A stretch of 38,299 bases of DNA from an uncultured bacterium. Lineage in GTDB: Bacteria > DUMJ01. The notes under the pieces are model-generated. The model was not told where the DNA came from. It did not search any database and saw only the letters and a program-made list of their open reading frames with translations. Position numbers and translations under genes: made by a program. Of this stretch, positions 8,361 through 16,683 are shown one piece after another (positions within the stretch are counted from its first letter, which is position 1; every line of letters starts with the position of its first letter). The stretch is taken from the NCBI GenBank assembly GCA_937958695.1, contig CALGNK010000043.1:1-38299 (forward strand), written 5' to 3'.

Positions 8361-8390
8361 TCTTAACATTTTCTTAACAAAATCTTAATA
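8361..8390 (+). promoter_or_regulatory. Three 11-bp-phased TCTTAAYA repeats
   Basis: TCTTAACA at 8361-8368, TCTTAACA at 8372-8379 and TCTTAATA at 8383-8390 are spaced exactly 11 bp apart, directly upstream of the predicted -35 element at 8399. Direct repeats of about 11 bp are the usual binding pattern of OmpR/PhoB-family response regulators, and TTAACA repeats at this spacing match the PhoP box known from Bacillus. No response regulator gene is in the window. Function is inferred from pattern only. Confidence 0.45.
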
Positions 8391-8398
8391 TTAACCTC

Positions 8399-8427
8399 TT
8401 TACTTTATATTAATCTTGATTTATAAT
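8399..8427 (+). promoter_or_regulatory. Predicted sigma-70-type promoter of the lacI operon
   Basis: TTTACT (8399-8404) and a perfect TATAAT (8422-8427) are separated by 17 nt. Transcription would start near 8434, giving a leader of about 54 nt before the lacI ATG at 8488. A half-symmetric TTGGAAAACGTTATTAA (8438-8454), centred on AACGTT, would fall in the early transcribed region and has the central CG typical of LacI-family operators, which suggests autoregulation. Confidence 0.45.
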
Positions 8428-8487
8428 AAAATCGATTTTGGAAAACGTTATTAAAAAACGATATTATAAAATGAGAAAGAGGATATA

Positions 8488-9498
8488 ATGGTAAGAATAA
8501 TTGACATAGCAGAAAAAGCCAATGTATCACCTGGGACAGTCTCTAAAATACTGAAGGGGACTTATACGGGCTCCTCTGAGACAAAGGATAGAGTATTAAA
8601 GATAGCTAAAGAATTAGGATATAAACCTAATCTTTTAGCTAGTAGTTTAAGGAGTAAAAAAAGTAAGATCATAGCCCTTATTGTTCCAGAAATTACTGTT
8701 CCATTTTTCCCTGAGCTGAGTAGAGGAGTAGAAGATGAGGCAAGAGAAAATGATTATAATGTGATCCTATGTAGTAGTAATAATGACCCTGTTCTGGAGG
8801 CTAAATATCTTGAGTCCTTAGAAAGAAGATGGGTAGATGGAATAATATTTTCTAGAATTACTGGAGATACCTTTAAAGAAAGAATTCCTCGTCTTTTAGC
8901 TAATAAAATGAAAATGGTCTTTGTAGACCGTGTTCCCTCTGAAAATGACTTACCTATTGCAAGAGTTGAGATAAATAATGAGAAGGAAGCCTATAAAGCT
9001 ACTGAATTCCTTATAAGATTAGGGCATCGAGATATAGCTTGTATAACAGGACCTTTGAATACTCGCATAGCCCAACAGAGATTAGAAGGATATAGAAAAG
9101 CTCTTAAGGATAATAATCTTCCTATCCGAGGGGAGTTTATTGTAGAGGGGACTTTTAAGCTAGACTCAGGATTTAAAGCTGTTAATATCCTTTTGGATAG
9201 AAATATACCCTTTACTGCTATTTTTGCCTGCAATGACCTTATGGCAATAGGAGCAATAAAAGCATTGAGGAAGAGAAACTTACGAATACCAGAAGACATC
9301 TCTATAGTAGGATTTGACGGAATTCCTCTTAGTGAGTATATAGAGCCGTCTCTTACTACTGTAGTTCAGCCAATATATGAGATGGGAAGGACTGCAGCTA
9401 AGTTGCTCTTAGAAGGCATTAAGAGTGGCGTTGAGCCTAAAGATCATATCATTTTAGAGGCTAAGGTAGAAGTAAGAGAATCGACAAAGGAGTTGTGA
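8488..9498 (+). CDS. LacI-family transcriptional regulator
   Basis: A 336-aa repressor-type regulator. Seen: an N-terminal helix-turn-helix and hinge helix (IDIAEKANVSPGTVSKIL at 5-22, continuing to NLLASSLRS), followed by a periplasmic-binding-protein-like sensor domain (about 60-330) with IIALIVPEITVPFFPEL, CNDLMAIGAI and ISIVGFDGI motifs. It should sense a sugar or sugar phosphate and control the downstream glycosidase and transport genes, and perhaps the fucose operon. GAAAGAGG lies 5 nt before the ATG. It heads its operon, and its TGA overlaps the next gene's GTG. The candidate operator at 8438 suggests self-control; the ligand is unknown. Confidence 0.93.
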   Translation: MVRIIDIAEKANVSPGTVSKILKGTYTGSSETKDRVLKIAKELGYKPNLLASSLRSKKSKIIALIVPEITVPFFPELSRGVEDEARENDYNVILCSSNNDPVLEAKYLESLERRWVDGIIFSRITGDTFKERIPRLLANKMKMVFVDRVPSENDLPIARVEINNEKEAYKATEFLIRLGHRDIACITGPLNTRIAQQRLEGYRKALKDNNLPIRGEFIVEGTFKLDSGFKAVNILLDRNIPFTAIFACNDLMAIGAIKALRKRNLRIPEDISIVGFDGIPLSEYIEPSLTTVVQPIYEMGRTAAKLLLEGIKSGVEPKDHIILEAKVEVRESTKEL

Positions 9499-11534
9499 TA
9501 CTGGTGGAGATTCTAGAGTTAAATTCTAACAAGTTGAAGGTTCTTTTTGATGAGAAAACAGGAGCTATTAGGCAGATAGAGAATCTAGAAAAGAATGTTA
9601 AAGGGATAGATGCAGAAGAGATGGCTGAAAATTGGAGGCTATCTATTCCTTTGAAGGAAGACTGGACATATATGGTTTATGGTAAAGATGTAGAGGTATC
9701 TAATAAAAAGTTTGAACGGAATTCGATTATTTTTGAATGGAATAATATTGAGATAGAAGGTAATATCCAGCCTATAAAGATAATAGTACAATTTGAAGTG
9801 AAGGATGAAGATTTATACTGCTCTATGAGTATAGAGAACAATTCTAGATATCAAATCGACTATGTTTGGTTTCCTATCATATCTGGAGTGACAAATCTTT
9901 ATCCTGGAGAAAGAGATGACTTATGTGTTCCGACCTCCTTCCAAGACGATATTAAGAAAGGTATCTTTTCAATAGACTGGCCAGATTATAGGAATAGATA
10001 TTGGTATCAGGCTAGAGAAGTTCTATATTACGGTTATCCCTTTAGTGGGCTTATAATGCAATGGATAGATTTGTTTAATTCCAATTCTAGATGTGGGTTA
10101 TTTTTTAGTTCAGAGGATACTGAGAAGTTCTGTACTTTATTTATTATTGAACATGAAAGAGCCAAAAGTCCAATGAGTTTTTCAATTGTTAAGGCTCCAT
10201 TTATAAAAGAATATGAAACTATAACTTTACCAAAAGGAGTAGTTTCTCTTCACAGCGATGATTGGCATAGAGGAGCAGAAAAGTATAGAGGCTGGATAAA
10301 TTCTTGGTTTAAACGTAAAAAACAGGCTGAATGGGTTAGGAATTTAGATGGATGGCTAGCCTTCCAGGGGCATGCGGGTGACCATCATATAGCTGTGTCG
10401 TATAAAGATTATCCTAATTGGTTAGATAAGGCAAAATTGGTAGGCCTTAATACTATCCATGTTCATTGTGGTGTTCATGAACAGGGTATAGAAGGCGGAT
10501 TTCCTTATTGGAATAATTGGAGTAAACGTATGGGAGGGAGAGAGAAGCTGATTTCAGTTATAGAGGAAATACATAAAAGAGGAGGACATATAGTTACTTT
10601 TGCAAAGGATAATAAAGTAAATCTAGGTTTACCAGAATTTTTTGAGAGATTCTACAGATACACAATAAAGGCAAGAGATGGGGGATTCCCGCAAGTACAT
10701 TATCCTATAGGAACAGTTGATATGCAATTTGCTCAAGTATTTTTAGCCAACATGTGTAGAGCAGACAAATCTTGGCATGAGTTTATAGTACCTATTTTTG
10801 AGGATTTAGCAAAAACTGGCCTAGATGGAGTAATGATTGATGAATGGTGCAGTGGGCATCATTTCTGTTTTGATAATAACCATCCTCACTCTAAACCTTC
10901 AAACCAGTGGATTGGCCAGCTAGAGTTAGGTAGGAAGATAGCTTTAGTATGGTATCAGCAAAATCCAAATCATTTGTTAGCTGGTGAAGAGGTTTGGGAT
11001 GCCTCTTATGAGTTTATGGATCTCTCATTTGCTAGAGGTTCTTCAAATCGTTCATATCAGATATATAGGTATACTTTACCGTGGATACAGAGAACAGCCG
11101 AAATATTAGAAAATCAATATGATCATCTCAACCATGCTTTTGCTTGTGGGCATATCTTTGCACTCTGTTTTGATTATTATCATAGTGGACCTGAATCTTA
11201 CCCTAAATTTTCTAGCTACCTTAAAGAAGTGATAAGAATAAGAAGCGAAGTAAGACCATATTTTTTAGATGGTGAATTTCTTGATAACCTATGCCATTCT
11301 ATAGACTCAGATGGAGAGGTAGAATATAGGTGTTATAGATTAGGGAATGATGAATTAATTATAGTATATAATCGCACTTCTAATAAAGCCTCATTTAGGA
11401 TTAAGTTTGATTGGAAACCGAAGGCTTTTGTAATTCGAGCTCCTAGGGAGAAGAATCTAGTTAAAGAAGGAAGAGTTTTATTTGGAGGGGATTTAGAGGG
11501 ATATCAGATGCTTGCTTTAGAGTTGAAGTGCTAG
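9495..11534 (+). CDS. DUF6259-type putative glycoside hydrolase
   Basis: A 679-aa protein with a beta-sandwich N-terminal half (about 1-260), a (beta/alpha)8-like domain (about 280-600) and a beta-rich tail, the layout of DUF6259 proteins. Seen: NTIHVHCGVHEQG (319-331), GLDGVMIDEWCSG (442-454), where D449 is at a typical nucleophile position after a barrel strand, and LAGEEVWDAS (495-504) with E498/E499 as a possible acid/base pair. No signal peptide. The substrate is unknown. GTG at 9495 overlaps the lacI stop, but AAGGAG ends only 2 nt before it; GTG at 9504 (11 nt spacing) is an alternative start, giving a protein three residues shorter. It lies 22 nt before the cupin gene and probably forms one catabolic unit with it. 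Confidence 0.72.
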   Translation: MILVEILELNSNKLKVLFDEKTGAIRQIENLEKNVKGIDAEEMAENWRLSIPLKEDWTYMVYGKDVEVSNKKFERNSIIFEWNNIEIEGNIQPIKIIVQFEVKDEDLYCSMSIENNSRYQIDYVWFPIISGVTNLYPGERDDLCVPTSFQDDIKKGIFSIDWPDYRNRYWYQAREVLYYGYPFSGLIMQWIDLFNSNSRCGLFFSSEDTEKFCTLFIIEHERAKSPMSFSIVKAPFIKEYETITLPKGVVSLHSDDWHRGAEKYRGWINSWFKRKKQAEWVRNLDGWLAFQGHAGDHHIAVSYKDYPNWLDKAKLVGLNTIHVHCGVHEQGIEGGFPYWNNWSKRMGGREKLISVIEEIHKRGGHIVTFAKDNKVNLGLPEFFERFYRYTIKARDGGFPQVHYPIGTVDMQFAQVFLANMCRADKSWHEFIVPIFEDLAKTGLDGVMIDEWCSGHHFCFDNNHPHSKPSNQWIGQLELGRKIALVWYQQNPNHLLAGEEVWDASYEFMDLSFARGSSNRSYQIYRYTLPWIQRTAEILENQYDHLNHAFACGHIFALCFDYYHSGPESYPKFSSYLKEVIRIRSEVRPYFLDGEFLDNLCHSIDSDGEVEYRCYRLGNDELIIVYNRTSNKASFRIKFDWKPKAFVIRAPREKNLVKEGRVLFGGDLEGYQMLALELKC

Positions 11535-11556
11535 TTAGGTATATAAGGGAGGATAT

Positions 11557-12765
11557 ATGAATATTCAAAGAAAAAAGGATTTATTAAATAAAGAATTAAT
11601 TCGAAATGGAGGTATTTTTAGATTAGCCCCCTGTTGGGTACCCAGAGCATTTATGATTCCAGGTGGAAGACTTAAATTAAGAGAAAAAGATTTATATGCT
11701 TTGGGAACTCATAGGGGTGGAATAGATGAGAGATGGCTTGCTTCCACTACAAAAGCAGATAATGGACCAGGTACACCTGAAGACGAAGGACTAAGTTATA
11801 TAGCCATATTGGAAGATGAAAAGGGAGAAAAGATTCTTCTAAAAGAGGCTATTGATATAATGGGAGATATTATTCTTGGTGAAGAAGTAATGAAGAAATT
11901 TGGAGGATGGATGGTATTGACTAAGTTTTTCGATAATCAAGGACCTATCCCATTCCATGTTCACCTTATGGATGAGCATGCACAGAAGGTTGGTATGTTA
12001 GGTAAGGATGAGGCATACTATTTCCCACCACAGCTCAATAACAGATTTAATAATTTCCCTTATACCTTTTTTGGATTAGAGCCTGGTACTACTAAAGAAG
12101 ATATAAAGAGATGTTTGCAAAATTGGAATAAAGGAGATAATGGTATTCTTTACTATTCAAAGGCGTATAAATTGAAGCCAGGAACGGGTTGGAGGGTTCC
12201 TGCAGGTGTATTGCATGCGCCTGGTTCTTTAGTGACTTATGAGGTTCAGAAGCCATACGATCTGTATAGCATGTTTCAGTCTTTAGTGGAAGATAGACCT
12301 GTTTCTAGAGATTTGTTAGTAAAAGATATACCTAATGAATTTCATTATGACTTTGATTATCTTGTGAGTGTATTAAATTGGGAAGAGAATACAGATCCAG
12401 AGTTTGTAAGACACCATTATGTAGAGCCTAAACCAGTTAAAGAAGAAAAAGAGATGGTAGAAGAAGGATATATAGAAAAATGGGTAGTCTATGGATGGAA
12501 AGATTTTAGTGCTAAGGAATTAACAGTACTTCCTGGAAGAACCGTAGTTATAATAGATAATTCTGCTTATGGAGCTATTGTAGTCCAAGGTAGAGGTGTA
12601 GTAAATAATCTGGTAGTGGAATCTCCTACATTGATAAGATATGGAGAAATGACCCAGGATGAATTCTTTGTTACTATAGATTCTGCTCGAAATGGAGTGA
12701 AGATTACAAATGTAAGTCAAACTGAGGATTTAGTGATACTTAAACATTTTGGTCCAGAGGTGTAG
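11557..12765 (+). CDS. Cupin sugar-isomerase-like metalloprotein
   Basis: A 402-aa protein whose metal site resembles class I mannose-6-phosphate isomerase. Seen: PFHVHLMDEH (132-141) gives H134 and H136, GKDEAYYFPP (149-158) gives E152, and RVPAGVLHAPG (213-223) gives H220, an arrangement of His-x-His, Glu and distant His as in cupin isomerases. Overall similarity to true ManA is not obvious to me: the N-terminus (WVPRAFMIPGG, THRGGIDERW) is unfamiliar. It is therefore annotated by fold and site only. The ATG at 11557 has GGGAGG upstream. It sits between a putative glycosidase and an SDR, so it probably acts on the sugar released. Sugar and reaction are unknown. Confidence 0.68.
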   Translation: MNIQRKKDLLNKELIRNGGIFRLAPCWVPRAFMIPGGRLKLREKDLYALGTHRGGIDERWLASTTKADNGPGTPEDEGLSYIAILEDEKGEKILLKEAIDIMGDIILGEEVMKKFGGWMVLTKFFDNQGPIPFHVHLMDEHAQKVGMLGKDEAYYFPPQLNNRFNNFPYTFFGLEPGTTKEDIKRCLQNWNKGDNGILYYSKAYKLKPGTGWRVPAGVLHAPGSLVTYEVQKPYDLYSMFQSLVEDRPVSRDLLVKDIPNEFHYDFDYLVSVLNWEENTDPEFVRHHYVEPKPVKEEKEMVEEGYIEKWVVYGWKDFSAKELTVLPGRTVVIIDNSAYGAIVVQGRGVVNNLVVESPTLIRYGEMTQDEFFVTIDSARNGVKITNVSQTEDLVILKHFGPEV

Positions 12766-12775
12766 AGGAAGAGTT

Positions 12776-13540
12776 ATGATTTTCCCAGAATTTGATATGT
12801 CAGATAAAATAGCCTTAGTTACTGGAGCAAGTAAAGGGATAGGAAGAAGTATTGCCCTAACCTTAGCAAAAGCTGGGGCAGATATAATAGTTACTGCTAG
12901 AACTGAAGAAGAACTTAAAAAACTAGTTTCTGAGATAGAAGGTTTTGGAAGAAGAGCAGAATATATTGTAGCTGATCTTAGCAATACTAAAGAAGCCATT
13001 AATATGGCAAATAGGGCATTAGAAGTCTTTGGAAGAGTTGATATTCTTGTTAATAATGCTGGAGTAAGCTTTCCTCAATCTGCTTTAGAAGTTACTGAAG
13101 AAGCATGGGATACCACTATGAACATAAATTTAAAGTCACTATTCTTTATAACACAAATTATAGGGAAAGGTATGATAGAACAGAAAAGGGGTAAGATTAT
13201 AAACATATCCTCTCAAGCAGGATTAGTGGGATTAGAAGACCACTCTGTTTATTGTGCTTCTAAAGCAGGAATAATTTTACTTACTAAAGTTCTTGCTATA
13301 GAGTGGGGGAAATATGGGATAAATGTAAACGCTTTAGCCCCGACTGTTATATTAACCCCAATGGGTGAAAGAGCTTGGGCAGATTCTGCTAAGAGGCTTA
13401 AGATGCTAGAACAAATTCCAATAGGAAGATTTGGTTATCCAGAGGATGTAGCAGGAGCAGTCCTTTTTCTTGCTTCTAAAGCATCTGACCTTGTTACAGG
13501 AGCAGTTATTCCTGTAGACGGCGGATATACCGCTAGATAG
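12776..13540 (+). CDS. SDR-family oxidoreductase
   Basis: A 254-aa classical SDR. Seen: VTGASKGIGRSI with the TGxxxGxG cofactor motif, NNAG (DILVNNAGV), INISSQAG with the catalytic Ser, YCASK with Tyr and Lys, and a terminal PVDGGYTAR. The residue after beta-2 is not acidic (TARTEEE), so NADP is more likely than for the SDR at 1228. A TTG at 12749 would add nine residues; the ATG at 12776, with GAGGAAG about 6 nt upstream, is preferred. It begins 10 nt after the cupin gene and is followed by a 148-nt gap before the transporter genes. Probably a sugar or keto-sugar acid dehydrogenase; the substrate cannot be named. Confidence 0.9.
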   Translation: MIFPEFDMSDKIALVTGASKGIGRSIALTLAKAGADIIVTARTEEELKKLVSEIEGFGRRAEYIVADLSNTKEAINMANRALEVFGRVDILVNNAGVSFPQSALEVTEEAWDTTMNINLKSLFFITQIIGKGMIEQKRGKIINISSQAGLVGLEDHSVYCASKAGIILLTKVLAIEWGKYGINVNALAPTVILTPMGERAWADSAKRLKMLEQIPIGRFGYPEDVAGAVLFLASKASDLVTGAVIPVDGGYTAR

Positions 13541-13610
13541 GGGGGTGATAATAGAAGAAATGCAAAATTGAGTATTTAAGCATATTTTAAAGTATTAGTA
13601 GTCAAGTAAA

Positions 13611-13633
13611 CCTAAAAAGGGTTAGTTTTTAGG
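13611..13633 (+). promoter_or_regulatory. Inverted repeat in the leader of the transporter genes
   Basis: CCTAAAAA (13611-13618) and TTTTTAGG (13626-13633) form a perfect 8-bp inverted repeat with a 7-nt centre, within the 148-nt gap between the SDR and the solute-binding protein gene. It could be an operator or a weak RNA hairpin. A TTGAGT at 13568 may be a -35 element, but no good -10 sits at 17 nt, so a promoter here is not established. The rest of the gap shows nothing recognisable except the strong GGAGG at 13677. Confidence 0.35.
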
Positions 13634-13688
13634 AGAGATCATGTAAAACTTTTAGAATTTTTAAATAACTATAGAAGGAGGTTTTAAA

Positions 13689-15587
13689 ATGATGAGTAAA
13701 ATGATGAGAAGAATTTTGATGGGTTTGTTAATATTGAGTTTAGTATTTAGTATTTTTATAACTTCTAGTAGTGTTTCTCTTGCTCAGAAAAAGTATAACG
13801 AAGCTCCTATGTTAGCTGAATTAGTTAAACAAGGAAAGCTTCCTCCAGTTGAACAAAGATTGCCCAAAGTCCCATATGTTGTAAAAACTATTGATGGGGC
13901 AAAGAATGCTAGGTATGGTGGGACTATAAGATTTGTGCGTACAGACCCGTATTATGATGCTGATGGGGGTATCAGTAATATCGCTCAAATAGTGCACATC
14001 CCAGGAGAGGGAGGTACGTTTAGACAAACTGGAAGTAAGATGATTCCAGATATAGTATATAGTTATGAAGTTAGTGAAGATAATAGGGTGTTTACTTTCC
14101 ATTTAAGAGAAGGTTTACGTTGGTCTGATGGGTATCCAGTTACTACAGAGGATGTGCAGTTTGCCTATGAAGATGTCCTATTAAATGATAAACTTACACC
14201 TGTATTTCCCAAAAATCTTACAGTCGCTGGAGAACCATGTAAAGTGGAGGTTATAGACAGGTATACTTTTAAGGTGCGATTTTCGAAGAGTTATGGTGGA
14301 TTCCTTGGAGTATTAGGACGGCGTATGATGGGTTACAGCTGGTTTTTATTACCAAAGCATTATCTAAGAAATTTCCATCCTAAATACACGCCATTAGAAA
14401 AGTTAGAACCTCTTATTAAAGAAGCAGGTTTTGAAAAAGGGCAATGGTGGAATCTGTTTAATAGAAAGATAGATCCTTATAGAGGGGATGTAGGATGCCC
14501 TACTCTCACCCCTTGGGTAATAGTGGAGTCTAATCCTAAGACAGGGGTGATTAGATGGGAAAGAAATCCATATTATTATAAGGTAGATGAGTTAGGTAAT
14601 CAACTTCCTTATATAGATAGGAGGGAATCTTACCTTTTAAAAGACCCAAAGATGGTTCCTATGAAAGTAATATCTGGAGAAGTAGACTTTATGCGACAAT
14701 TTGGAGAACTTAAGGATCTTCCACTTTATAAACAGTATGAAGAGAAAGGTTTATATAAAGTCCTTCTGTTTCAGAAAGACGTAGAAACAGGATATATCTG
14801 TCTTAATCAGAGCTATGAAGATCCGATATGGCGTAAGATTGTAGGAGATGTCCGTTTTAGAAAGGCTTTAAGTATGGCAATAAATAGAAAGGAGATAATT
14901 GATGCTATCTATCTCGGTCTTGCTATCCCTGCAACTCTGGTACCTAGTACTTATGATCCGGCCAAGGCAAGTCAAATTCTTGATCAAATAGGATTAAATA
15001 AAAGAGACGCAGAAGGTTGGCGATTAGGACCAGATGGTAAAAGATTTGAGATCCCATTTGAAGTTCCTCAACTTATGGGTTTTGAAGCTCCAATGACTGA
15101 GATGGTTATAGACTTTTTAAAGAAGGTAGGAATTTATGCGACTATGAAGACAGTAAGCTTTGAACTATGGGATCAATTAGGGGCTTCGAATAAGATTAAA
15201 GCTTCTATTCATTGGGGACAAGCTCCTGCTACTTGGAAAAAGGCTCCACAATCATCTTATGATGAATTTTTACCTGATAGATATAGAAGTTGGGGGGCAG
15301 GTTATCGTCAGTGGTATGATTCGGATGGAAAGACGGGTATAGAACCTCCCTCAGTAGTAAAAAAATTATTTGAATTAAAAGAGAAAGTACATACTGGCTC
15401 TCCTGAAGAGGCTAAGAAAGCAGCATTAGAAATAGCTAGGTTACATTATACTAATTTCTTTATAATAGCTTTAACCTGGCCTAAACATCCAATAGTGTTT
15501 TCAGCGAAACTAGGTGGTCTTCCTCCTGAGGGTGGTGATTCTTACGTGCCCTATACTATGATGATACAATTCTATTTTAAACAATAA
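13689..15587 (+). CDS. ABC transporter solute-binding protein, family 5 (Opp/Dpp type)
   Basis: A 632-aa extracytoplasmic binding protein for uptake. Seen: a Sec signal peptide (basic MMSKMMRRI, then a hydrophobic stretch to about residue 28, cleavage probably after SLA) without a lipobox Cys. The family 5 signature TFHLREGLRWSDGYPVTTED follows at about 135-155, then the usual long two-lobed domain. Although many relatives bind peptides, family 5 proteins in saccharolytic thermophiles often bind oligosaccharides, and this one sits among glycosidase genes. GAAGGAGG precedes the ATG at 13689; a second ATG at 13692 is equally usable. A strong hairpin follows the stop, before the permease genes. 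The ligand is inferred to be an oligosaccharide. Confidence 0.92.
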   Translation: MMSKMMRRILMGLLILSLVFSIFITSSSVSLAQKKYNEAPMLAELVKQGKLPPVEQRLPKVPYVVKTIDGAKNARYGGTIRFVRTDPYYDADGGISNIAQIVHIPGEGGTFRQTGSKMIPDIVYSYEVSEDNRVFTFHLREGLRWSDGYPVTTEDVQFAYEDVLLNDKLTPVFPKNLTVAGEPCKVEVIDRYTFKVRFSKSYGGFLGVLGRRMMGYSWFLLPKHYLRNFHPKYTPLEKLEPLIKEAGFEKGQWWNLFNRKIDPYRGDVGCPTLTPWVIVESNPKTGVIRWERNPYYYKVDELGNQLPYIDRRESYLLKDPKMVPMKVISGEVDFMRQFGELKDLPLYKQYEEKGLYKVLLFQKDVETGYICLNQSYEDPIWRKIVGDVRFRKALSMAINRKEIIDAIYLGLAIPATLVPSTYDPAKASQILDQIGLNKRDAEGWRLGPDGKRFEIPFEVPQLMGFEAPMTEMVIDFLKKVGIYATMKTVSFELWDQLGASNKIKASIHWGQAPATWKKAPQSSYDEFLPDRYRSWGAGYRQWYDSDGKTGIEPPSVVKKLFELKEKVHTGSPEEAKKAALEIARLHYTNFFIIALTWPKHPIVFSAKLGGLPPEGGDSYVPYTMMIQFYFKQ

Positions 15588-15601
15588 ACTTAACATATAG
15601 G

Positions 15602-15654
15602 TTGATTGGCGTTTCCTAGAGATATTTAGTTAATTTCTAGGAAACGCCAATTTT
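15602..15654 (+). terminator. Long hairpin between binding-protein and permease genes
   Basis: ATTGGCGTTTCCTAGA (15605-15620) and its exact reverse complement (15636-15651) form a 16-bp perfect stem, which extends by one G-U and two A-T pairs to 19 bp with a 9-nt loop; a TTTT run follows. Such hairpins after a binding-protein gene typically stop part of the transcription or shield the 3' end of the binding-protein mRNA, so that it is made in excess over the permeases. The short T run suggests a partial terminator. Confidence 0.75.
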
Positions 15655-15684
15655 GACCTTCTAGACAAAAAAGGAGGTATTTGA

Positions 15685-16683
15685 ATGTTGTATTATATAA
15701 TACGGCGTATTATCATAATAATTCCTTTGTTGTTTATCCTTTCTATAGTATCTTTTGTTATTATTCAGCTTCCTCCAGGAAGTTTTTTAGAAACTTATGT
15801 AAGCACTTTAAAACTATCTGGAACCGAAGTATCAGATGCTGAAATTGCTCGTCTTATAAAACTATACGACCTAGATAAGCCTCTGTATGTACAATATTTC
15901 ACATGGATAAAAAATATAGTATTTCATGGAGATTTTGGTAGATCTTTCCAATGGAACCGTCCAGTAAGTCAACTTATTGGTGATAGAATAGGATTAACTA
16001 TGCTAATCTCTATTTTAACAATACTTTTTACATGGATTATAGCAATTCCGATTGGAATATATTCTGCCCTCCATCAGTACTCTATATTTGATTACCTTTT
16101 TACTTTTTTAGGTTTTATTGGACTTGCATTACCTAGTTTTTTAGTAGCTCTCATAGTTGTATGGGGAGCATTTTCAACCTTTGGAATTAGTGTAACTGGA
16201 CTTTTTTCGGCTAAATTTATAAATGCCCCATGGAGTTGGGCTAAAATAATAGATATGCTTAAACATATCTGGGTTCCCATGGTAATAATTGGCATCTCTG
16301 GAACGGCAGGACTTATTCGTACTATGAGAGCTAATCTGCTTGATGAACTACGAAAGCAGTATGTTATTACTGCACGCGCAAAAGGTCTTCCTGAAAAATG
16401 TCTTATATTTAAGTACCCTGTTCGTATAGCAGTTAACCCTCTAGTAAGTACTATGGGATGGATGCTTCCTGGCGTTGTTGGAGGAGAGGTTATAGTTTCA
16501 ATTGTCTTAAATATTCCTACTACTGGCCCATTACTTTATAGTGCATTACAATCACAAGATATGTATCTTGCAGGAAGCTTTATAATGATATTAAGCACTT
16601 TAACAGTAATAGGGACATTAATTTCTGACATCTTATTAGCGTGGTTAGACCCTAGAGTTCGCTATGGAGGGGTAGAAAAATGA
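15685..16683 (+). CDS. ABC transporter permease, OppB/DppB type
   Basis: A 332-aa inner-membrane permease. Seen: the characteristic N-terminus MLYYIIRRIIIIIPLLF with TM1, a large extracytoplasmic loop with DLDKPLYVQYFTWIKN, about five further TM segments, and the EAA-like cytoplasmic loop QYVITARAKGLPEKCLIFKY before VNPLVSTMGW. It would form the transmembrane channel with the next gene's product for the substrate delivered by the binding protein at 13689. The ATG at 15685 has AAAGGAGG 8 nt upstream. The stop overlaps the next ATG (ATGA), so the two permeases are translationally coupled. No ATPase gene follows. Confidence 0.93.
   Translation: MLYYIIRRIIIIIPLLFILSIVSFVIIQLPPGSFLETYVSTLKLSGTEVSDAEIARLIKLYDLDKPLYVQYFTWIKNIVFHGDFGRSFQWNRPVSQLIGDRIGLTMLISILTILFTWIIAIPIGIYSALHQYSIFDYLFTFLGFIGLALPSFLVALIVVWGAFSTFGISVTGLFSAKFINAPWSWAKIIDMLKHIWVPMVIIGISGTAGLIRTMRANLLDELRKQYVITARAKGLPEKCLIFKYPVRIAVNPLVSTMGWMLPGVVGGEVIVSIVLNIPTTGPLLYSALQSQDMYLAGSFIMILSTLTVIGTLISDILLAWLDPRVRYGGVEK

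Noticed and set aside
12749-12775. Longer TTG/GTG starts for the SDR at 12776 and the dehydrogenase at 26014
   Set aside because: They lack spaced ribosome-binding sites and add residues before the normal N-terminus; the downstream ATGs have good sites.
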